A DNA stretch of 5,882 nt from NCBI GenBank assembly GCA_963645945.1, contig CAVIUA010000033.1:1-5882 (forward strand), written 5' to 3'. Below the pieces are notes generated by a model. It was not told the origin of the DNA and did no database searches. It worked only from the letters and a program-made list of their open reading frames with translations. How positions within the stretch are numbered: the stretch's first letter is position 1; each line of letters starts with the position of its first letter. Source of the DNA: CAG-877 sp963645945. GTDB taxonomy: Bacteria > Bacillota_I > Bacilli_A > RF39 > UBA660. Below, in pieces: positions 1-5,158 of the stretch. Position numbers and translations under genes: made by a program.

Positions 1-36
1 TATTAGAACATTACAATATATTGCACTTTTTAACAT
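1..36 (-). CDS. Possible start of a divergent gene, cut by the left edge
   Basis: On the minus strand an ATG at 36-34 opens a frame of 12 codons (MLKSAIYCNVLI) that runs off the left edge without a stop. A good Shine-Dalgarno sequence, AAGGAG, lies at 52-47 with a 10-base spacer. Further upstream on the same strand is an extended -10 candidate, TGA-TATTCT (71-63). The nearer ATG at 44-42 reads only four codons before a stop and is not the start. The call rests on these signals alone, because 12 residues are too few to identify a product. If real, the gene is divergent from the membrane protein gene beginning at 320. Confidence 0.4.
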   Translation of the reverse strand, partial: MLKSAIYCNVLI

Positions 37-62
37 AACTGCATATCTCCTTTTTTATACAG

Positions 63-91
63 AGAATATCATTTAATTTATAAATTGTATA
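63..91 (-). promoter_or_regulatory. Candidate promoter of the divergent left-edge gene
   Basis: Read on the minus strand, TATACA (91-86, four of six matches to TTGACA) is followed after 17 bases by TATTCT (68-63), preceded by TGA (71-69). This gives an extended -10 box. The predicted transcript would start near 56, just upstream of AAGGAG at 52-47. A/T-rich DNA produces such matches easily, so support comes mainly from the position relative to the ribosome binding site. Confidence 0.35.
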
Positions 92-238
92 TACTTTTAT
101 TGAAATTTACTAAAATTTTATATCTAAATTTTTTTAAGAAGAGAACATTTTTGTTTGTGAGATATAGTTTTTCTATATTGATATTTAATTAAACTAGTTT
201 AGTTTGTTTTTTTTGTTTATATTGTCGATGTTCTATGT

Positions 239-262
239 AAAATGTAATTAATTCTACATTTT
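239..262. repeat. Perfect 8-bp inverted repeat upstream of the membrane protein gene
   Basis: AAAATGTA at 239-246 is the exact reverse complement of TACATTTT at 255-262, with spacer ATTAATTC. It ends about 25 bases before the candidate -10 box at 290-295, so a bound protein could occupy the -35 region. A T-rich run follows, so a weak terminator is an alternative reading, although the stem has only one G-C pair. Confidence 0.35.
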
Positions 263-276
263 CTTTTTTATTTATT

Positions 277-295
277 TATAATTTTTTGATATACT
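277..295 (+). promoter_or_regulatory. Candidate promoter of the WG-repeat membrane protein gene
   Basis: The best -10 is TATACT at 290-295, preceded by TGA at 287-289 (extended -10). No good -35 lies 16-18 bases upstream, which an extended -10 can tolerate. A second -10 candidate, TATAAT at 277-282, could pair with TCTACA at 253-258 (four of six) across 18 bases. The first option predicts a leader of roughly 18 bases containing the GAGGTG ribosome binding site at 309-314. Confidence 0.4.
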
Positions 296-319
296 TATGT
301 TAATAATAGAGGTGAGTAT

Positions 320-2281
320 ATGAAGAGTGATGAAGATAAAATAAAAGAATTTAATAACCAGGAAGAAGAGGCTACAAAAGAAATTGAAAAAATAGAAAAC
401 ATTGAAAATATCGAAGAAAGTAAAGAAAATGCTGTTCAAGAAGAAACAATAGAAAAAGAAAAACTAGAGAAAAAAGAATTAGAGGAAAAAGAAAAAGCTA
501 ATAAAAAGAAGAAAATTATAATTATAGTTTTAGCTATTTTAATAGTTTTGATTTTAGCTACTTGGTCTTTCTTATCATGGAAAGAAGCTAAAGAAAAAGA
601 AAAAATAAAAGAAGAAGTATATAATGAAGAAAAGTTAACAGAAAAAGAAATAGAAGAAAAAATAAAGACATATGGTGAAGCTTTAGAGATCGTTCTTAAT
701 GTTTCATATGAAAAAGAAAATAAGTTATTAACATATGAAGAAGCTGTTAAACTTGTACATAATAGTGAAGATATAAGTTGTAATGTTCATGAAATATATG
801 AAGATAGAAAAGTATATTTAAATGAATGTTCTTATGCAGGAAAAAAGACTAAATATTCATATGGAGAAAAGCAAAAACCTAAACAAATAGATGAAGCTAC
901 AACAATAGCTATTTATGTTAATAAAAATAGTAAAGTTGCGACATTAGAAAAGCCAAATGATATTTCAAATTATGATGTTTATACAGTAAATGTTGGAAAA
1001 ACTTATTATAGTGCAGATTTGTTTGGTGATACAGAATATGTACTTTTTTATGCTGATGGTAGATATTATTTAACAAATTATATAACTGGTAAAGAAATTT
1101 TTTCAGAACTTAATCCAAAAGATATAAAAATATTTAGTAATGATGAAATATATGATACGTCATATGTAGCATTATTAATTAATAATAAATGGGGAATTTA
1201 TAATATTGATACTGGTAAAGCGGTTGTTGCGAATATATATGATAATATTTATGTTTATTATCAAGGTTCTGGAGAATTAAATGTAATTAATGATTTATAT
1301 GTTATAGCAGTAAATGGTGATAATTATGGAATTATAAATTATAAAAATGGTAGAGAACTTATACCTATTAAATACAAGAGTTTGTCACTTGGTAAAAATT
1401 ATTTATATGTAAGTGATGGAAATACATATTCTGTATATGACTTTAATGGGGATTCGTATTTAACTGGTGAGTTTGAAGAAATTTATAGTATTACTACTGG
1501 AAATTATTTAATTGCAAAGAAAGATAATAGAATTGTATTTTCTAATATTACTGGAAAGATAATATATGATTTTGGTGAAGCTACTAATATTAAAAGTTAT
1601 TATTATTCTACTGAATTTGATGGTAAATTATTAGTACAGTTTACTAAAATGGAAAATAATGGTGAGTATGACTGTATAGAATATAGTTATGATTTTACAG
1701 CTAAAAAAGGTGATGTTGTTGATGCTTATTGTGCATCTGTTGCGAAACCTATACTTTACTTGTATCCAGAAAAGGAAACAGATGTTACAGTTAAATTTTC
1801 TAATCCAGAGATATTAGAGACTACTTATCCTAAGTTTAATGGTAAATGGGAAGTTAAAGCTAAGAGTAATGGTGACTTGTATGATAAGTCTGGTAAATAC
1901 TATTATGCTTTATACTGGGATGAGAAGAAAGTACATAGTGTAGATTTTAGTGAAGGATTCTATGTAGATAAAGATGACGCAATTGACTTCTTAGAAAAGA
2001 AATTAAGTTATATAGGTCTTAATGATAAAGAAAGAAATGAATTCATTATGTACTGGTTACCAGTTATGGAGAAGAATGGTAAGAATTTAGTTTACTTTGA
2101 ATTAACTGAGGAAAGAGAAAGTTATAATAAATTATTAATAAGTCCTAAACCAGACTCAATGTTACGTTTAGTTATTCATATTAAGAAAGTTGATAAAAAA
2201 GTTGATATTCCTAAACAAAGCTTATCTAAGTTTAAAAGAATTGGCTTTACAGCAGTTGAATGGGGCGGAACAACTTATTAA
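320..2281 (+). CDS. Membrane-anchored WG-repeat protein with conserved C-terminal domain of unknown function
   Basis: A 653-residue protein. The ATG at 320 has GAGGTG (309-314) five bases upstream. Residues 1-62 are Glu/Lys-rich and probably helical or coiled-coil, including an IEK-IEN-IEN-IEE repeat. KKKK at 62-65 precedes a single membrane helix (about 66-87). There is no signal peptidase site, so I infer an N-in/C-out anchor with the rest outside the cell. Residues 100-185 hold C154 and C170, a possible disulfide. Five WG-like beta units start near 245, 287, 331, 365 and 400 (the clearest is NNKWGIYNIDTGK), suggesting a propeller-like domain. Residues about 470-653 match a widespread conserved module of unknown function: AKPILYLYPEKETDVTVKF near the start, DFSEGFYV, NEFIMYWLPVMEKN, and GFTAVEWGG at the end. 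I recognise this pattern from memory of many Bacillota proteins. A binding or scaffold role is plausible; no catalytic motif is evident. It is transcribed alone and ends at a hairpin. Confidence 0.85.
   Translation: MKSDEDKIKEFNNQEEEATKEIEKIENIENIEESKENAVQEETIEKEKLEKKELEEKEKANKKKKIIIIVLAILIVLILATWSFLSWKEAKEKEKIKEEVYNEEKLTEKEIEEKIKTYGEALEIVLNVSYEKENKLLTYEEAVKLVHNSEDISCNVHEIYEDRKVYLNECSYAGKKTKYSYGEKQKPKQIDEATTIAIYVNKNSKVATLEKPNDISNYDVYTVNVGKTYYSADLFGDTEYVLFYADGRYYLTNYITGKEIFSELNPKDIKIFSNDEIYDTSYVALLINNKWGIYNIDTGKAVVANIYDNIYVYYQGSGELNVINDLYVIAVNGDNYGIINYKNGRELIPIKYKSLSLGKNYLYVSDGNTYSVYDFNGDSYLTGEFEEIYSITTGNYLIAKKDNRIVFSNITGKIIYDFGEATNIKSYYYSTEFDGKLLVQFTKMENNGEYDCIEYSYDFTAKKGDVVDAYCASVAKPILYLYPEKETDVTVKFSNPEILETTYPKFNGKWEVKAKSNGDLYDKSGKYYYALYWDEKKVHSVDFSEGFYVDKDDAIDFLEKKLSYIGLNDKERNEFIMYWLPVMEKNGKNLVYFELTEERESYNKLLISPKPDSMLRLVIHIKKVDKKVDIPKQSLSKFKRIGFTAVEWGGTTY
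383..418 (+). repeat. Four 9-base in-frame repeats (IE[K/N/E])
   Basis: Within the cytoplasmic tail of the membrane protein, four consecutive 9-base units of the form ATT/ATA/ATC-GAA-(A/G)AN encode IEK, IEN, IEN and IEE (residues 22-33). The units differ at synonymous sites, so they are not a recent slippage expansion. The coding sense is a highly charged amphipathic segment. Confidence 0.6.
1055..1606 (+). other. Five WG-like beta-repeat units within the membrane protein
   Basis: Residues about 246-429 can be cut into five units of about 28 residues. Each carries a turn plus strand pattern of the type xNGxxxGIYNxxTGKxI followed by a Tyr/Ile-rich strand: ADGRYYLTNYITGKEI, NNKWGIYNIDTGKAVV, NGDNYGIINYKNGREL, DGNTYSVYDFNGDSYL and KDNRIVFSNITGKIIY. 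The second and third are closest to the classical WG repeat; the others have lost the W or the G. WG repeats are generally thought to form beta-propeller-like folds in ligand- or protein-binding modules. A sixth, poorer unit may follow at residues 433-465. Confidence 0.6.
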
Positions 2282-2289
2282 TAAAAAGT

Positions 2290-2317
2290 AAGAGAATTAA
2301 TTAAAAATTCTCTTTTT
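2290..2317 (+). terminator. Rho-independent terminator after the membrane protein gene
   Basis: A 9-bp perfect stem, AAGAGAATT (2290-2298) with AATTCTCTT (2306-2314), closes a 7-base loop and runs directly into a T tract ending at 2317. It lies 8 bases after the stop codon. The stem is A/T-rich and the T tract only five long, so termination may be partial and allow some read-through into the next gene. Confidence 0.65.
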
Positions 2318-2320
2318 GTA

Positions 2321-2329
2321 TGTTATAAT
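2321..2329 (+). promoter_or_regulatory. Extended -10 promoter of the DUF5662 gene
   Basis: TGT-TATAAT at 2321-2329 is a consensus -10 with an upstream TG, placed immediately after the preceding terminator. There is no convincing -35, because that position overlaps the terminator hairpin. Predicted transcription starts near 2336, only about 10 bases before the ATG at 2346 and at the edge of the ribosome binding site. Confidence 0.5.
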
Positions 2330-2334
2330 CATTG

Positions 2335-2341
2335 AAGGTGG
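2335..2341 (+). promoter_or_regulatory. Ribosome binding site that fixes the DUF5662 start
   Basis: AAGGTGG lies four bases before ATG 2346 and decides the start. An in-frame TTG at 2316 would add ten residues (encoded by the terminator T tract, the -10 box and this site itself), has no upstream Shine-Dalgarno, and would lie upstream of the predicted transcript. It is therefore rejected as the start. Confidence 0.75.
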
Positions 2342-2345
2342 AAGT

Positions 2346-2924
2346 ATGAAGAAAAAGAAAAAAAATAATAAATATAAGATTACAGTACGTAAGTTTTTTG
2401 GACATTTACATGTTGTTAATAAACATAGATTTAAAGTATTTTGTTTATGTTGTAGAGCAGGAGAAGTTTGGAGAGGTTTAACACATGACTTATCAAAATA
2501 TTCATTTACAGAATTTTTTGAAAGTGCTAGATACTTTGTAGGTGATCGTAGTCCTATTGTTGTTTGTAAAAAAGTTAATGGTTATTCTAAAGCCTGGTTA
2601 CATCATAAAGGAAGAAATAAACATCATTATGAATATTGGTATGATTATGCCGCACCAGAGAAAACTCCAATAATTCCTTATAGTTATTTTGTTGAAATGG
2701 TATGTGATATGTTAGCGGCTGGTATGACCTATCAAGGAAAAAAATGGACTAATGAATATGAACTTAATTATTGGATGAATAAAAGAGAAGAATGTAAAAT
2801 TAATCCAAAGTTAGATTTCTTATTAACAAAGATTTTTACAGATATAAGTTCTGAAGGTGTTAAGAAGGTAATTAATAAAAAGAATTTAAAAGAATTATAT
2901 AGAAAATATATTGGAAAAAAGTAA
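2346..2924 (+). CDS. DUF5662 family protein
   Basis: A 192-residue protein starting MKKKKKNNKYK, soluble and basic, with no membrane segment. It matches the DUF5662 pattern as I know it: an N-terminal His-rich helix (GHLHVVNKHRF, 19-29), then GLTHDLSKYS at 44-53, EF at 56-57 and ARYF at 61-64, the highly characteristic AWLHHKGRNKHHYEYW at 83-98, and EMVCDMLAAG at 117-126. Family members are common in bacteria and phages, and their function is not established. The spaced H47-D48, H86-H87, H93-H94 and D121 resemble the ligand set of HD-type metal-dependent hydrolases; this is inference, not a family assignment. Four Cys occur near the N-terminus and middle (C33, C35, C36, C74), without a clear zinc-finger pattern. 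The gene has its own promoter and terminator, and neighbours give no functional hint. Some homologues carry other automatic labels that I would not trust. Confidence 0.85.
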   Translation: MKKKKKNNKYKITVRKFFGHLHVVNKHRFKVFCLCCRAGEVWRGLTHDLSKYSFTEFFESARYFVGDRSPIVVCKKVNGYSKAWLHHKGRNKHHYEYWYDYAAPEKTPIIPYSYFVEMVCDMLAAGMTYQGKKWTNEYELNYWMNKREECKINPKLDFLLTKIFTDISSEGVKKVINKKNLKELYRKYIGKK

Positions 2925-2932
2925 TAGAAATT

Positions 2933-2964
2933 TACTGAAGACTTGATTCTTTAGTATTTTTTTT
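2933..2964 (+). terminator. Rho-independent terminator after the DUF5662 gene
   Basis: A 9-bp stem, TACTGAAGA (2933-2941) with TCTTTAGTA (2948-2956), contains one G-U pair and closes the 6-base loop CTTGAT. Eight T residues follow at 2957-2964. It sits 8 bases past the TAA stop and is the strongest terminator by T-tract length in the window. Confidence 0.8.
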
Positions 2965-3142
2965 ACGTTTTTTTGTGATTTTGAGTGAAATTAATAATAA
3001 TACTTATAAAGAGTAATTTTATGTTAGAAGATACTTTGATTTGCGTTAAGGATAAAACAAGATTGGAGAAGAATTAGAAATTAATATAGTAAATTTAAAA
3101 TTTAATAAATAAACAATATTGTTATGATAAGAAAATTTAAAC
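2965..3142. other. Intergenic region with palindromes and a possible decayed short frame
   Basis: No convincing gene is present. An ATG at 3021 opens an 18-codon frame (MLEDTLICVKDKTRLEKN, stop TAG 3075-3077) with only a GAG at 3011-3013 as a poor ribosome binding site. A different frame continues in a protein-like way from 3062 (IGEELEINIVNLKFNK, stop TAA 3110-3112), so a frameshifted remnant is possible. A weak promoter-like pair, TTGAGT (2981-2986) and TATAAA (3005-3010), precedes it. Two perfect palindromes lie close to the next gene's promoter: TAAATTT-A-AAATTTA at 3090-3104 and AACAATATTGTT at 3112-3123. Confidence 0.4.
3112..3123. repeat. 12-bp perfect palindrome, possible operator
   Basis: AACAATATTGTT is its own reverse complement and ends 19 bases before the -35 box of the acyl-CoA synthetase promoter, a position suited to a regulator dimer. 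It has no resemblance to the FapR or FadR operators I know. Chance occurrence in A/T-rich DNA is a real alternative, although the two C-G pairs make it less trivial than the adjacent all-A/T palindrome. Confidence 0.3.
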
Positions 3143-3170
3143 TGGACAGTTTTTTAAATTATGATATAAT
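3143..3170 (+). promoter_or_regulatory. Promoter of the acyl-CoA synthetase gene
   Basis: TGGACA at 3143-3148 (five of six matches to TTGACA), a 16-base spacer and a perfect TATAAT at 3165-3170, with TGA at 3162-3164 as an extended -10. This is the best sigma-A type promoter in the window. Predicted start is near 3177, giving a leader of about 48 bases that contains GGGAGG at 3210-3215, nine bases before the ATG. Confidence 0.75.
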
Positions 3171-3224
3171 ATGTGCTGAAACAAACAAATGTGTTTTGTA
3201 TATATTGATGGGAGGAAAATATAA

Positions 3225-5081
3225 ATGTCAACAATTGATAATTTAACAGTTAATGAAGAAATACTTAGAGATTTATATTTAAGAAAATTAGCTTTGGGAG
3301 AGCTACAAGGTCCATTAACTGGTTATCCTAATATTGATAAGCCTTGGTTAAAACATTATACTGAAGATCAAGTAAAAGCTCCTGATGTGGAAAAGACTGC
3401 TTATAGGTATTTATATGATGAAAATAAAGATTTTTTAGATGATGTTGCGATTTCTTTTTTTAATAGAGACATAAAGTTTGATGAAGTTTTTACTGAGATT
3501 GAAAAGCTGGCAAAGTCTTTAAAGCAAATTGGAGTTAATAAAGGAGATGTAGTAACAATTTGTCTTCCAAATACGCCAGAGGCAGCTTACATTTTCTATG
3601 CTTGTAGTAAGATAGGTGCTATAGCTGATTTTATTGATCCAAGAGAAAATACTACTGGTATTGAAAAGTATTTGAATATTTCAAATCCTAAACATTTAAT
3701 AATGTTGGATGCTTGTTTTGAACAGTTTTCTGAATTATTTGATAAGAAAAATATAAAAAATGTAGTTATTACTTCTGCAATAGAATCTTTACCATATCCA
3801 GTAACTGGTGCTATGAAGTTAAAAGAACAAATTGTTGAAAGTGATAAACTAAAACAAAGAAGAAAAATCATTTCAAAGTCTAATGCTAATTTTATGACTT
3901 ATAAAAAATTTATATCATTAGAAAAAATGTATGAGTATTGGACTGAAGAAAAATATGAAAAAGATTGTCCTGTAGCAATTGTTCATACAGGTGGTACTAC
4001 TGGAGTGCCTAAAGGTGTATTATTATCAAATGATAATTTAAATGCATTAGCTAATCAGATAAAAAATTGTGATTTGCAATTTAAAAGATATAATAGTTTA
4101 TTAGGTGTTATGCCAGAGTTTGTTGGTTATGGATTGAGTGTTGGATTACATACATCAATGGTGTGTGGAATGAGGACAATTATGGTTCCTAAATATGAAC
4201 CTGAAAAAATACCTGAACTAATTTTAAAATATAAACCAAGTTGTATGGCTGGTTCACCTGCACATTGGGAAACTATTGCTAATAGTCCGTTAATGAATGA
4301 TTCTAAAACAGATCTGTCTTTCTTTAAAGCTCCAATTGAAGGAGGAGATACTTTAAATGTAAAAATAGAGGAAAAAGTAAATAAGGTTTTAGATGAGCAT
4401 GGATGCGAATACAAAATTCAAAAAGGTTACGGATTAACTGAAAAATGTTCTGCTGTATCTGTTTGTTTTAATAATGATGTAAATGAATTTGGTAGTGTTG
4501 GTGTACCTTTCACTAAAACAACAGTTGCTGTATATGATAATGAAACTGGTGAAAACATGAGATATAATCAGCTTGGTGAGATTTGTGTTAGTGCACCTGA
4601 TGTAATGCTTGGATATTACAACAATGAAGAAGAAACTAATGGTGTAATTAAAACTCATAAAGATGGACAGTCATGGCTACATACTGGTGATTTAGGATAT
4701 GTAAATAGCAATGGTGTATTATATATTGTTGGTAGAATAAAGGATATGATTATTAGATATGATGGAATAAAAATTTATCCTTCAAATGTAGAAAGAATAA
4801 TGGTTGGTCATCCAGCAATAGAATCAATAGCTGTATTAGGAATTAATGATCCAGAACATATGAATGGAGAAATTCCGGTAGCTTTCACAGTGTTATCAAA
4901 TCATGAAACTGGTGAGGAAACATTTAAAAGTATTGAAGAGTATGCGAAAGAACATTTAGTTGATTATGCACTTCCTACTGCATATTATGAAATAGATAAA
5001 ATGCCTAAGACGCAAGTTGGTAAAGTCGATAAAAAAGTTTTAAAAAAAGAATTAAAAAATGTAATTGGAACTGAAAAATAG
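3225..5081 (+). CDS. Adenylate-forming acyl-CoA synthetase / AMP-dependent ligase
   Basis: A 618-residue ANL-superfamily enzyme. The family activates a carboxylic acid with ATP to an acyl-adenylate, then usually forms the CoA thioester. The core motifs are present: phosphate-binding HTGGTTGVPKG (254-264), GYGLTEK (401-407, with T405/E406), adenosine-binding HTGDLG (486-491, D488), hinge region GRIKDMIIRYDG (503-514, R504), and the C-terminal catalytic lysine K600 in PKTQVGKVDKK (594-604). Both domains are complete, so the enzyme should be active. It is somewhat longer than typical acyl-CoA ligases (about 500-560), mostly through sequence before residue 254. There is no signal peptide or membrane helix, so it is cytosolic. 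The start is fixed by GGGAGG at 3210-3215. Substrate cannot be read from the sequence: a medium/long-chain fatty acid is the default guess, and aryl or other acids remain possible. No thioesterase, acyl-carrier or beta-oxidation gene is nearby. It has its own promoter and terminator. Confidence 0.9.
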   Translation: MSTIDNLTVNEEILRDLYLRKLALGELQGPLTGYPNIDKPWLKHYTEDQVKAPDVEKTAYRYLYDENKDFLDDVAISFFNRDIKFDEVFTEIEKLAKSLKQIGVNKGDVVTICLPNTPEAAYIFYACSKIGAIADFIDPRENTTGIEKYLNISNPKHLIMLDACFEQFSELFDKKNIKNVVITSAIESLPYPVTGAMKLKEQIVESDKLKQRRKIISKSNANFMTYKKFISLEKMYEYWTEEKYEKDCPVAIVHTGGTTGVPKGVLLSNDNLNALANQIKNCDLQFKRYNSLLGVMPEFVGYGLSVGLHTSMVCGMRTIMVPKYEPEKIPELILKYKPSCMAGSPAHWETIANSPLMNDSKTDLSFFKAPIEGGDTLNVKIEEKVNKVLDEHGCEYKIQKGYGLTEKCSAVSVCFNNDVNEFGSVGVPFTKTTVAVYDNETGENMRYNQLGEICVSAPDVMLGYYNNEEETNGVIKTHKDGQSWLHTGDLGYVNSNGVLYIVGRIKDMIIRYDGIKIYPSNVERIMVGHPAIESIAVLGINDPEHMNGEIPVAFTVLSNHETGEETFKSIEEYAKEHLVDYALPTAYYEIDKMPKTQVGKVDKKVLKKELKNVIGTEK

Positions 5082-5102
5082 ACTAAAATGTCTATTTTTT
5101 TT
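5074..5102 (+). terminator. Rho-independent terminator overlapping the synthetase stop codon
   Basis: AAAAATAGAC (5074-5083) pairs perfectly with GTCTATTTTT (5090-5099) around loop TAAAAT, giving a 10-bp stem. The likely core is AATAGAC/GTCTATT, followed by T residues to 5102. The TAG stop (5079-5081) lies within the left arm. The A-rich left flank means the reverse strand also shows hairpin plus T run, so it could act in both directions, although no leftward gene is seen to use it. Confidence 0.75.
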
Positions 5103-5103
5103 A

Positions 5104-5131
5104 TTGGAAAATAAAAAAAGTATGATATATT
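5104..5131 (+). promoter_or_regulatory. Candidate promoter of the histidine kinase gene
   Basis: TTGGAA at 5104-5109 (four of six matches to TTGACA), a 16-base spacer and TATATT at 5126-5131, with TGA at 5123-5125 as an extended -10. The arrangement (16-base spacer, TGA before the -10) copies that of the synthetase promoter. Predicted start is near 5138, with a leader of about 20 bases. Confidence 0.55.
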
Positions 5132-5158
5132 AGTGATAAGATAAAAGTGGGTGTAAAT

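Larger units (their letters stand above)
37..319. other. Divergent intergenic region with two inverted repeats
   Basis: This is very A/T-rich DNA with no open frame that has a plausible ribosome binding site, apart from the left-edge minus-strand start. It contains a perfect 12-base palindrome TAAACTAGTTTA at 190-201. It also holds an 8-base inverted repeat AAAATGTA/TACATTTT at 239-246 and 255-262 around an 8-base spacer, and a weak hairpin ATATAG-TTTTT-CTATAT at 162-178. The first two are possible protein-binding sites between two divergent promoters, but none matches an operator I recognise. I see no RNA gene here. Confidence 0.4.

Noticed and set aside
162..178. Hairpin ATATAG-TTTTT-CTATAT as a terminator or RNA element
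   Set aside because: A six-pair A/T-rich stem with no following T tract in context and no partner structure; expected by chance in this composition.
383..418. Tandem 9-base units as a phase-variable repeat
   Set aside because: The units differ at synonymous positions and a 9-base unit cannot shift the frame, so copy-number change would not switch expression.
2316..2345. In-frame TTG start ten codons upstream of the DUF5662 ATG
   Set aside because: This stretch is made of the terminator T tract, the -10 box and the ribosome binding site. It has no Shine-Dalgarno of its own, and ATG 2346 follows AAGGTGG.
3171..3224. Leader of the synthetase gene as a riboswitch
   Set aside because: Only about 48 bases long. 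The inverted repeat (ACAAACA/TGTTTTGT) is imperfect and there is no conserved aptamer pattern.
3596..3871. Minus-strand open frame of about 90 codons
   Set aside because: It lies wholly inside the synthetase coding region, has no ribosome binding site or recognisable motif, and its Phe/Ile/Ser-rich translation is what the antisense of A-rich coding DNA gives.
4127..4658. Two further minus-strand open frames (4127-4414 and 4434-4658)
   Set aside because: Both are antisense shadows of the synthetase, overlapping its motif-bearing region around GYGLTEK and the adenosine-binding domain. Neither has coding signals.
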